Shown here: one piece after another, positions 15,854 to 23,144 of the stretch
How the letters are laid out: each line of letters begins with the position of its first letter
Position numbering within the stretch: position 1 is the first letter of the stretch
Source of the DNA: Bacteroidales bacterium
GTDB lineage: Bacteria; Bacteroidota; Bacteroidia; Bacteroidales; JAGOPY01
Reading direction: 5' to 3'
Length of the DNA: 64,000 nucleotides
NCBI GenBank assembly: GCA_017991835.1
Contig: JAGOPY010000015.1
Coordinates: 1 to 64,000 of the forward strand
Made by a program: the position numbers and the translations under genes
Notes under the pieces: generated by a model
Told to the model about the DNA's origin: nothing
Seen by the model: only the letters and a program-made list of their open reading frames with translations
Database searches by the model: none

Positions 15854-16720
15854 ATGAAACGAGAAATCATTAAAGTCGACGAAGAAAAATGCAATGGATG
15901 CGGCCTTTGCATCCCCTCCTGCCCTGAAGGGGCCTTACAGATCATCGACGGCAAAGCGCGGCTGGTCAGTGACCTGATGTGCGACGGACTCGGTGCCTGC
16001 ATCGGCGAATGCCCGGAAGGCGCTATCGAAATAGAGGAACGTGAAGCCGAGCCTTACAACGAGGTGGCTGTGATCAAAGAGATCGTGAAGTTCGGGGAAA
16101 ACACTGTTGTAGCGCACCTGAAGCATTTGCTCGATCACAATGAAATGATGTATTTTGAAACGGCAGTCGGGTATCTGGAGGAGAATTCCGGAAGCATCGG
16201 ATTTGACCTGGAAGACGTGCTGGATAAGGTCTATGCGAAGAGTGTAGGAGGTGATTGCGCGCATGGCGGTTGCCCGGGAGCAAAGAGTTTTGAAAGGGAT
16301 GGCGTCCCGCGGGACGAGGTCCCTGGGGACGCCGTCCCTTCACAGCTCCGCCAATGGCCCGTCCAGATGCACCTAATCAACCCTTCCGCACCTCATTTCC
16401 GAAATGCGGAGGTGCTGCTGGCAGCCGATTGTGTTGCTTTTTCCGTCGGCAATTTCCACCAGAAATACCTGAAAGGACGCAGCCTCGCTATCGCTTGCCC
16501 CAAGCTCGACCAGGGAAAAGAGGTCTATGTCGAAAAACTGAAAACAATGATCGATGAAGCGAATATTAAGGAACTCAACGTGATGGTCATGGAGGTGCCC
16601 TGCTGCAGCGGCCTGGTGCATATCGCCAACCTGGCCCGCGAAGCCGCCAGCCGGAAAATTCAGATAAAAAAGACCATCATCGGAATCAAAGGAGAGGTGC
16701 TTATGGAAAGCTATATTTGA
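15854..16720 (+). CDS. 4Fe-4S ferredoxin-domain protein with cysteine-rich C-terminal domain
   Basis: A 288-residue cytoplasmic protein. Two [4Fe-4S] motifs lie at the N-terminus (CNGCGLCIPSCP and CDGLGACIGECP, the latter with the longer spacing CX4CX3C). A C-terminal domain follows with AADCVAFSVGNFHQKYLKG, IACPKLD and EVPCCSGL. This family is usually annotated simply as ATP-binding or 4Fe-4S protein and is common beside Crp regulators and Hcp or NO genes in anaerobes; its reaction is unknown. Residues about 150-163 (RDGVPRDEVPGDAVP) derive from a palindromic repeat (16297-16345). The ATG at 15854 is chosen over 15821, which falls inside repeats. Confidence 0.8.
   Translation: MKREIIKVDEEKCNGCGLCIPSCPEGALQIIDGKARLVSDLMCDGLGACIGECPEGAIEIEEREAEPYNEVAVIKEIVKFGENTVVAHLKHLLDHNEMMYFETAVGYLEENSGSIGFDLEDVLDKVYAKSVGGDCAHGGCPGAKSFERDGVPRDEVPGDAVPSQLRQWPVQMHLINPSAPHFRNAEVLLAADCVAFSVGNFHQKYLKGRSLAIACPKLDQGKEVYVEKLKTMIDEANIKELNVMVMEVPCCSGLVHIANLAREAASRKIQIKKTIIGIKGEVLMESYI
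16297..16345. repeat. Palindromic repeat inside the ferredoxin gene
   Basis: The gene carries GGGATGGCGTCCC, GGGACGAGGTCCC and GGGACGCCGTCCC in succession, each with a GGGA/TCCC or GGGAC/GTCCC stem. The frame stays open through them. The first is identical to an element in the PepSY gene at about 20269-20281. Confidence 0.75.
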
Positions 16721-16721
16721 T

Positions 16722-16760
16722 ATTCACCACAGAGTACACAGAGTTAACACAGAGTAAAAA
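16722..16760. repeat. CACAGAGT simple repeat
   Basis: A copy of the leader element at 15718-15760 (ACACAGAGTT, AACACAGAGTAAAAA), in the spacer before the cupin gene. Confidence 0.5.
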
Positions 16761-16844
16761 TATTCCCGAACTTAGAACTAAACACTTAGGACTAAAAAAA
16801 TACCTGAATTCAAAATTTAAAACTTAAAATTTAAAATTAATATC

Positions 16845-17174
16845 ATGGAAACTCCCTTATTCTCACACTCCCAGGTAATGAACTTCAATGATAAAGTCGA
16901 ATATTCCGCCGAAGGAATTGTCTCCAAACGCGTCATCCAGAAAGAAAAGGGTAATGTGACCCTATTTGCCTTTGACAAAGGACAAAAACTCAGCGAACAT
17001 TCCGCACCCTTCGACGCTATGGTGCAGGTACTGGAAGGCCAGGCCGAGATCCTGATCAACCGCGTTCCTTACCTGCTTGGCGCCGGACAATCTATCATCA
17101 TGCCCGCCAATATTCCTCATGCTGTAAATGCTGTGGAAAAGTTCAAGATGCTGTTGACAATGATCAAAGAGTGA
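16845..17174 (+). CDS. Cupin-domain protein
   Basis: A 109-residue single cupin barrel. The two cupin motifs are visible around GQKLSEHSAPFDAMVQVLEGQAE and LGAGQSIIMPANIPHAV, with a histidine and glutamate in the first and a histidine in the second as probable metal ligands. Small cupins of this type bind metal or a small molecule; no reaction can be assigned. Its place between the ferredoxin and the DUF438-hemerythrin gene suggests a role in the same stress response. Confidence 0.85.
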   Translation: METPLFSHSQVMNFNDKVEYSAEGIVSKRVIQKEKGNVTLFAFDKGQKLSEHSAPFDAMVQVLEGQAEILINRVPYLLGAGQSIIMPANIPHAVNAVEKFKMLLTMIKE

Positions 17175-17175
17175 A

Positions 17176-17240
17176 ACCAAGCCCCCTCCCCTTGGTCCCC
17201 TCCCCCAATTGGGGGAGGGGATACAGGGGTAGGGGCAATT
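17176..17240. repeat. G/C-tract palindromic repeat
   Basis: CCCCTCCCCC-AATT-GGGGGAGGGG forms a perfect hairpin in the 70-base spacer between the cupin and DUF438 genes. Confidence 0.7.
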
Positions 17241-17244
17241 AGAT

Positions 17245-18480
17245 ATGAGCGAACTTATCAACAACTCCGAAAAGCGCAAAGAGCTGCTCAAACACATGAT
17301 CCTGCAGCTCCACGCCGGCGAAGCACCCGACGAAGCGCGCAAACAACTGGTCAGCCTCCTGACGAAAATCCCTTACGGCGAAGTCGTGGAGGTCGAGCAG
17401 GAACTGATCTCCGAAGGCACCCTCAGCGAAGCCGAAGTACTCAAATTCTGCGATATCCACTCCGAAGCCCTCGATGGCGCCATCGACCTTTCGGGTATGA
17501 AAATAATCCCTCCCGGCCATCCGGTCGATACTTTTAAAAGGGAAAACAAGGAACTCCTGAAAGTGGTCGATCAGCTCGAATCGCTTTACACCCGGGTCTC
17601 ATCCGTTAAGAGTGATGAAGAGATCGGCGCTTTTCTCATCCAGCTTAAAACACTATTTAACAACCTGATGGACGTCGAAAAGCACTATCTCCGTAAGGAA
17701 AACCTGGTATTCCCCTTTATGGAAAGTTATGGAATCACCGGTCCGCCTAAGGTAATGTGGGGTAAACATAACGAAATCAGGGAATTGCTGAAGGCTTCAA
17801 TCGAAGTATTGAACGCCCCGGGACAACTTTCTCCGGAAGAGATGGAAACAGTAGTGCAGATGGTTCTCAAACCCGCTTCCGACGGAGTTGCAGATATGAC
17901 CCTGAAAGAAGACCAGATTCTCCTCCCGATGGTCATGGATAAACTGACCGACCTGGAATGGTATGAAGTCTACAAACAAACCCTGGAAATCGGCTTCTGT
18001 CTTTATGATCCGGACATAGAATGGAGACCTGAAAATATTGCCGCTGAAGAGGTTGCAGATGCCGGTAACGACCTGGTCCACCTTCCTTCCGGCAGTTTTA
18101 CCAAAGCAGAACTGCAGGCTATTCTCAATACCTTGCCGGTCGATATGACTTTCGTCGATAAAAACGAAAAAGTGAAATATTTCAGCCAGGGAAAAGAGCG
18201 CATATTCCACCGCAGCCGCGCCATCCTAAACCGTGATGTCAAGCTCTGCCACCCGCCATCCAGCGTACATGTGGTTGAGCAAATCCTGGAAGATTTCAGG
18301 ACCGGCCGGCAGGACCACGCCCCCTTCTGGATCCAGATGAAAGGAAAGTTCATCTACATCGAGTATTTTGCCTTGCGCGACGAAAACGGCGAATACCTCG
18401 GCACCCTGGAAGTATCGCAGGACCTGACCGAAAAGCGGGCACTTGAAGGAGAACAAAGGATACTGGCGTATGGAAAGTAG
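17245..18480 (+). CDS. DUF438 / hemerythrin / PAS protein
   Basis: A 411-residue protein: DUF438 at the N-terminus (about 1-90, ending PPGHPVDTFKREN), a hemerythrin-like helical domain (about 90-240, with HYLRKENLVFP and MWGKHNEIRELL histidines for a di-iron site), and a C-terminal PAS-like domain (about 290-405, starting near LPVDMTFVDKNEKVKYFS). Such proteins are thought to respond to NO or oxygen and are related in part to the iron-sulfur repair protein ScdA/RIC. With the DUF1858 gene next to it this supports a nitrosative-stress function. Confidence 0.88.
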   Translation: MSELINNSEKRKELLKHMILQLHAGEAPDEARKQLVSLLTKIPYGEVVEVEQELISEGTLSEAEVLKFCDIHSEALDGAIDLSGMKIIPPGHPVDTFKRENKELLKVVDQLESLYTRVSSVKSDEEIGAFLIQLKTLFNNLMDVEKHYLRKENLVFPFMESYGITGPPKVMWGKHNEIRELLKASIEVLNAPGQLSPEEMETVVQMVLKPASDGVADMTLKEDQILLPMVMDKLTDLEWYEVYKQTLEIGFCLYDPDIEWRPENIAAEEVADAGNDLVHLPSGSFTKAELQAILNTLPVDMTFVDKNEKVKYFSQGKERIFHRSRAILNRDVKLCHPPSSVHVVEQILEDFRTGRQDHAPFWIQMKGKFIYIEYFALRDENGEYLGTLEVSQDLTEKRALEGEQRILAYGK

Positions 18481-18489
18481 CCTTTAGTC

Positions 18490-18553
18490 GTAATTGGAAA
18501 TTTGAAATTTGAAATTTGGATCCCTAACCAAATAACAATCGAACAATCGAACA
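18490..18553. repeat. Tandem short words up to a start codon
   Basis: GAAATTT units are followed by AACAATCG twice and then AACAATGG; the last unit contains the ATG at 18554. An example of start codons embedded in microsatellite-like spacers. Confidence 0.6.
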
Positions 18554-19072
18554 ATGGAACAACTAATCATAACCCCACGCACAAAAGTTTACGAACTCCT
18601 GGAGGCCTATCCTCAACTCGAAGATACGCTGATCGAAATAGCCCCGGTCTTTAAAAAGCTGAAAAACCCCGTTTTGCGGCGGACGATAGCCAGGGTAACC
18701 ACTTTGCAGCAGGCAGCCCAGGTTGGGCAGGTGCCTGTGCATGAAATGGTGAACACCCTCAGGCAGAAAGTTGGCCTCGACTGCCTGGAAGGACTGGAAG
18801 CGACAGCCTCCGGAAATGCCTCGAAACCATCCTGGTTAATAGAAGATAAAATAGTGAAGCGCCTGGATGCCAGGCCGGTCATAGAACAGGGCGGCCACCC
18901 GCTGGGCGAAGTGCTTACCGGGGTGGGTGATTTAAAACCCGGCGAGATCTATGAACTCGTTACCCCTTTCCTGCCGGCCCCGTTGATCGAACGGGTTGTG
19001 GCCCAGGGCTTCGATCACTGGTCGGATAAGAAAGCTGAAGATCATTTTATAAACTATTTCCTTAAGAAATAA
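18554..19072 (+). CDS. DUF1858/DUF2249-type protein
   Basis: A 172-residue protein with an N-terminal DUF1858 segment (KVYELLEAYPQLEDTLIEIAP, FKKLKNPVLRRTIARVTTLQQAA, about 8-65). A C-terminal domain similar to DUF2249 follows (LDARPVIEQGGHPLGEVL, about 97-165). Both domains recur with hemerythrin-DUF438 and ScdA-like proteins. The reaction is unknown; a redox or iron-sulfur repair role is inferred from the neighbours. Three bases separate it from the PepSY gene, indicating an operon. Confidence 0.8.
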   Translation: MEQLIITPRTKVYELLEAYPQLEDTLIEIAPVFKKLKNPVLRRTIARVTTLQQAAQVGQVPVHEMVNTLRQKVGLDCLEGLEATASGNASKPSWLIEDKIVKRLDARPVIEQGGHPLGEVLTGVGDLKPGEIYELVTPFLPAPLIERVVAQGFDHWSDKKAEDHFINYFLKK

Positions 19073-19075
19073 GCC

Positions 19076-20722
19076 ATGAGATCCGGTCCGAAGGACTGTC
19101 ATAACGGTAACCGATGGCTGAAATTCTTTAAAAAGTGGCACCGCTGGCCCGGAGTGATCATGGGGTTCTTTTTCATCCTCTGGGCCATCTCCGGTGTCGT
19201 CATGAACCACAGGCAGTTATTCTCCAATTTTGATATCACCAGGAACCTCGTCCCGAAGGAGAACCGGTATGTCAACTGGAACAATGCCGCGGTACGATCG
19301 GGTGTCATGATCGGAAACGACAGCCTGCTTCTTTTTGGGAATACCGGCATCTGGCTGACTGATACCCGGTTTGCCGCTTTTAAAGATTTTAATGCCGGAT
19401 TTCCTGAGGGTATCAACAACCGGAAGATATCGTCGATGCTGGTCTCCTCAAAAGGGAATGTTTATGCAGGTACGCTATTCGGTTTATTTTATTTTGATTT
19501 TGACAAGGAAAAATGGGTTAAGATTCCGGTTAAATTTAAGGATGAACGGATACAATGGATTATTGAAAAAGAGGGAAGGATCGTCTTCCTGACGCGGTCT
19601 GAAATGTTTGAATCGGTTGATAATCCCGCGTCTTTTAATCCAGTCGGACTGAAACTGCCGCCCCCTGCCGGCTATGACAATAAGACCGGCCTTTTCCGGA
19701 CGATCTGGGTGATCCATAGCGGGGAAATTTATGGTAAGATCGGACGGTTGGTGGTGGATGCCCTCGGCCTGGTCGTTATTCTGCTGGCAGTTACAGGTTC
19801 TTTGCATTTTGCAATGCCCTATGCCCTAAGGACTCTCAAAAAAAGAAAAAAATCCCTGAAGCTGGCCTCTGCCACTAAAAAGGCTTCGGCAACCTGGCAC
19901 AAAAAAGCCGGGATCTGGATTGCTGTGTTTATTTTGATTAATACGATAACAGGGATGTTTCTTCGTCCGCCGTTATTGATTGCCATTGCCAATGCCCGTG
20001 TCGGGAAGATTCCTTTTTCGGTCATGGATACGCCCAATCCCTGGGAAGATAAACTTCGGGCGGTGATTTGGGATGAAGAAATAGACGGATATATTTTAGG
20101 TACTACCGAAGGATTGTTTTTTGCTGATAATAGTCTCGAAAGGGAAATGGTTCCCCTTCCGGGCCAGCCGCCGCTTTCGGTGATGGGGATAAACGTTTTT
20201 CAGAAAACAGGTTCCGGTCAGTATCTTGTCGGCACATTCAATGGAATTTATGATTGGTACCTGAAAAGGGATGGCGTCCCTCGGGATGGCGTCCCGGGGA
20301 CTCGAGACCCCATCTCATTCTACCCAGATGGAGTCTCAACATTTCGAGATGGAGTCTCATTTAACCACCTCTCCGGTCGCCCCCCACAACCTTCCAACTC
20401 AAATAGCAAACCCTTCGGTGACGAAATGGTGAGCGGGTATTTGAAACTGGAAAATGGAAATTCGGTTTACTTTGATTATAATAAAGGAGCGGTCAGCCTT
20501 GGCAATGAACCTGTTATGCCGGCTATGCCTCTGGAGATTATAGAAAAAAGCCCGATGTCGTGGTGGAATTTTGCCCTGGAGGTCCATACCGGAAGGATCT
20601 TTAAACCGCTCGTGGGCGACTTTTATATATTAATCGTACCTTTATTGGGTATTTTTGGTACTGTTTTAATAATTAGCGGAATAATTGTCTGGATAAAACT
20701 CTATGCAAGGAAAAATCGTTAA
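19076..20722 (+). CDS. PepSY-associated transmembrane protein
   Basis: A 548-residue membrane protein with four predicted helices (about 23-44, 224-243, 275-293 and 517-540). An N-terminal WHRWPGVIMGFFFILWAISG is typical of PepSY-TM proteins, and the large periplasmic segments have a repeated LFFADNSLE / LLLFGNTGIWLTD pattern. PepSY-TM proteins often act in iron or electron transfer at the inner membrane; here it overlaps nrfH by 20 bases, so it may serve the nitrite reductase. Residues about 398-432 come from palindromic repeats (20269-20362) and look inserted. Confidence 0.8.
   Translation: MRSGPKDCHNGNRWLKFFKKWHRWPGVIMGFFFILWAISGVVMNHRQLFSNFDITRNLVPKENRYVNWNNAAVRSGVMIGNDSLLLFGNTGIWLTDTRFAAFKDFNAGFPEGINNRKISSMLVSSKGNVYAGTLFGLFYFDFDKEKWVKIPVKFKDERIQWIIEKEGRIVFLTRSEMFESVDNPASFNPVGLKLPPPAGYDNKTGLFRTIWVIHSGEIYGKIGRLVVDALGLVVILLAVTGSLHFAMPYALRTLKKRKKSLKLASATKKASATWHKKAGIWIAVFILINTITGMFLRPPLLIAIANARVGKIPFSVMDTPNPWEDKLRAVIWDEEIDGYILGTTEGLFFADNSLEREMVPLPGQPPLSVMGINVFQKTGSGQYLVGTFNGIYDWYLKRDGVPRDGVPGTRDPISFYPDGVSTFRDGVSFNHLSGRPPQPSNSNSKPFGDEMVSGYLKLENGNSVYFDYNKGAVSLGNEPVMPAMPLEIIEKSPMSWWNFALEVHTGRIFKPLVGDFYILIVPLLGIFGTVLIISGIIVWIKLYARKNR
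20269..20362. repeat. Palindromic repeats inside the PepSY gene
   Basis: In series: GGGATGGCGTCCC, a second GGGATGGCGTCCC, GAGACCCCATCTC, then a run with AGATGGAGTCTC and GAGATGGAGTCTC. The frame remains open. The first two equal the element in the ferredoxin gene and all are related to the palindromes by the Crp gene. Confidence 0.75.
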
Positions 20723-21329
20723 CTATTTCATCCCGCCGCCTCAATGGCGGTTGCCGGTTATCATCATGCTGGGTATTTTTGTCGGATTAGCCCTCTTTAC
20801 TTTCAGAACATCCAGGGCCTGGTCGTACCTCTCCGATGATCCCGAAACCTGCATGAACTGCCATATCATGGCCCCCCAGTTCGCCACCTGGAGCCACAGC
20901 TCACACCGCGGCAAAGCAAACTGCAACGACTGCCATGTCCCGCATAATAACTTCTTTAATAAATACTATTTTAAAGCCAAAGATGGATTGCGACATGCCA
21001 CCATCTTTACCCTCCGGGCTGAACCTCAGGTCATCTTTATCAAAGAGGCCGGGGTTAAGGTTGTTAAAGATAATTGTGTAAGATGCCATGAGCAGCAAAT
21101 GGCCTGTAAACATTGTCATAATAAAATAATACCTGAAGGTGATGGGATCTTTTGCGAACGTGAAGATGAAATCAGCATGCTGAACGGGGAATTCACCGAG
21201 TATCACGCCGACAGGCTTTGCTGGGAATGCCACCGCGAAACACCCCACGGCCGCGTTAACAGTATCTCCAGCGTCCCAAACGCCCGCGTCCCCGTCCCCT
21301 CAAGCAATGTGCCGGAGTGGATGAAGTGA
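20703..21329 (+). CDS. nrfH: Cytochrome c nitrite reductase small subunit NrfH
   Basis: The membrane-anchored quinol dehydrogenase that feeds NrfA. It has one N-terminal helix (about 17-36) followed by heme motifs CMNCH, CNDCH, CVRCH, CKHCH and CWECH. Known NrfH proteins have four hemes; the CKHCH is extra. The family blocks WSHSSHRGKANCNDCHVPH and FKAKDGLRHATIFTLR are intact. It overlaps the preceding gene by 20 bases, implying coupled translation. The last 25 residues are a low-complexity tail. Confidence 0.93.
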   Translation: MQGKIVNYFIPPPQWRLPVIIMLGIFVGLALFTFRTSRAWSYLSDDPETCMNCHIMAPQFATWSHSSHRGKANCNDCHVPHNNFFNKYYFKAKDGLRHATIFTLRAEPQVIFIKEAGVKVVKDNCVRCHEQQMACKHCHNKIIPEGDGIFCEREDEISMLNGEFTEYHADRLCWECHRETPHGRVNSISSVPNARVPVPSSNVPEWMK

Positions 21330-21339
21330 GTCGTTAGTT

Positions 21340-21469
21340 GTTGGTCAAAAGTCGTTAGTCATTGGTCATTAGTAATTGATAATTAAGCATTAAGAATTAA
21401 GCATTAAGAATTAAGCATTAAGAATTAAGCATTAAAGCATTAAGCATTACTCATTAAACATTAAGCATT
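21340..21469. repeat. AATTAAGCATTAAG tandem repeat before nrfA
   Basis: Seven or so imperfect copies of a 14-base AT-rich word fill the nrfH-nrfA spacer up to the start codon. Slippage here could alter leader length. Confidence 0.75.
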
Positions 21470-22972
21470 ATGTCATTATCAGACAAAGTCCGTCAAAAGC
21501 CCTGGATCGGGTGGGCGATCTTCATTGCCACCGCAGTGGTTGTTTTCTTCCTTGGACTTCTTGCCAATTCAGTTATGGAACGGCGGACCGAAGCACAGTT
21601 TGCTTTTAACACTGCCGTGAAGTACGATAACTCCGAACCGCGAAATGCCGTCTGGGGTAAAAATTTCCCCCGGGAATACCAGTCATACCTGCAAACATCC
21701 GACACATCGTTCCGCAGTAAATACAACGGCGGTGCCATGATCGACATGCTGGAGGTCGATCCGCGACTGGTCGTCCTTTGGGCTGGATATGGCTTTGCCA
21801 AAGATTATAACCAGGGACGGGGGCATTACTATGCCATCGAGGATATCCGGAATACACTTCGGACCGGCGGCCCTGCCGAAGGGAAACCCAGCCCGCAGCC
21901 CAATACATGCTGGGCCTGCAAAAGTACCGATGTCCCCAGGATGATGAAAGTTACCGGCCCGGCTGAATTTTACAACGGGACCTGGGATACGAAAGGCCAT
22001 GAGATTGTCAATGCGATCGGTTGCGCCGATTGCCATGACGCCAAAACCATGAACCTGCAGATCAGCCGGCCGGCATTGAAAGAGGCCTTTGAAAGAAAAG
22101 GCATCGACCTCGCTAAAGTCTCCCACCAGGAGATGCGCTCACTGGTCTGTGCCCAGTGCCACGTCGAATACTTTTTCGATAAACGCGAACCGAAACACAA
22201 CTACCTGACCTTCCCGTGGGATAACGGATATACTGCGGAAGATATCGAACGCTATTATGATTCGTTTATGTTTACCGATTGGACCCATGCCCTCAGCAAA
22301 GCGCCGATGCTGAAAGCCCAGCACCCTGACTGGGAAGTCTATATGACCGGCATCCACGCCGAACGCGGCGTCTCCTGCGCCGACTGTCATATGCCTTATA
22401 AAAGCGAAGGGGGGCAGAAATTTACCGATCACCACCTCCAGAGCCCGCTGAACAATGTGGAAGCCTCCTGCGCCGTCTGTCACCGCGAAAAAACGACTAC
22501 GCTGATCAAGAATGTGTATGACCGGCAGGACAAGATCATCGAAAACCGCGATAAACTCGAAGAACTGCTCGTCAGGGCACATGTGGAGGCCAAAAAAGCC
22601 TGGGACCTGGGTGCATCCGAAGATCAGATGAAACCGATCCTGATGGATATCCGCCATGCCCAGTGGCGCTGGGATTATGCTGCCGCCAGCCATGGCGCAT
22701 CCTTCCATGCTCCCGTTGAAATCGGCCGGGTCGTTTCAACCGGCATTACTATCGCCCAGGATGGCCGGATCAAGCTGGCCCGCCTCCTCGCTTCCCTTGG
22801 CCATAATGAGGAGATCCCTTACCCCGATATTGCCACCAAGGAAAAAGCCCAGGCCTTCATCGGCCTTGACATGGCAAAACTTGAAGCCGAAAAACAGGTC
22901 TTCCTGAATGAAGTTGTCCCCGAATGGGACCGCAAAGCCGCCGAACGGGAAGCTACTTACCCGACGCAGTAA
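21470..22972 (+). CDS. nrfA: Ammonia-forming cytochrome c nitrite reductase NrfA
   Basis: Reduces nitrite to ammonium with six electrons in the periplasm. The 500-residue protein has an N-terminal signal/anchor (about 13-31). It has the catalytic heme motif CWACK, in which lysine is the axial ligand, and four CXXCH motifs: CADCH, CAQCH, CADCH and CAVCH. The pattern and length are exactly those of pentaheme NrfA. Conserved surroundings include YNQGRGHYYAIEDI and HLQSPL. With NrfH it forms the quinol:nitrite oxidoreductase; the upstream Crp-family gene is the probable regulator. Confidence 0.97.
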   Translation: MSLSDKVRQKPWIGWAIFIATAVVVFFLGLLANSVMERRTEAQFAFNTAVKYDNSEPRNAVWGKNFPREYQSYLQTSDTSFRSKYNGGAMIDMLEVDPRLVVLWAGYGFAKDYNQGRGHYYAIEDIRNTLRTGGPAEGKPSPQPNTCWACKSTDVPRMMKVTGPAEFYNGTWDTKGHEIVNAIGCADCHDAKTMNLQISRPALKEAFERKGIDLAKVSHQEMRSLVCAQCHVEYFFDKREPKHNYLTFPWDNGYTAEDIERYYDSFMFTDWTHALSKAPMLKAQHPDWEVYMTGIHAERGVSCADCHMPYKSEGGQKFTDHHLQSPLNNVEASCAVCHREKTTTLIKNVYDRQDKIIENRDKLEELLVRAHVEAKKAWDLGASEDQMKPILMDIRHAQWRWDYAAASHGASFHAPVEIGRVVSTGITIAQDGRIKLARLLASLGHNEEIPYPDIATKEKAQAFIGLDMAKLEAEKQVFLNEVVPEWDRKAAEREATYPTQ

Positions 22973-22979
22973 TCCACCG

Positions 22980-23010
22980 AACCGACGGCTTTAGTCGTCG
23001 GAGCACGAAC
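22980..23010. repeat. CCGACGG...CCGTCGG-type inverted element
   Basis: CCGACGGCTTTAGTCGTCGG followed by AGCACGAAC, the same unit as in the hydG-hydE spacer. It may terminate the nrf transcript but there is no T-tract. Confidence 0.6.
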
Positions 23011-23024
23011 CAAATACAAGATAT

Positions 23025-23057
23025 TTTGTAATCCGCGGTGCAATTTTCTTAACTTTG
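23025..23057 (+). promoter_or_regulatory. Predicted promoter of the transglycosylase gene
   Basis: TTTG (23025-23028), 21 bases, TAACTTTG (23050-23057): a full match to the Bacteroidota TTTG / TAnnTTTG consensus, about 90 bases upstream of the start. Confidence 0.7.
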
Positions 23058-23144
23058 TCGTGTTAATATTTCTGCACTTCAATACCCCTGCTACCGGGTA
23101 TTCGTTGGTTATTTTTATAGCCAAAAGCATTAAAAACGACATTG

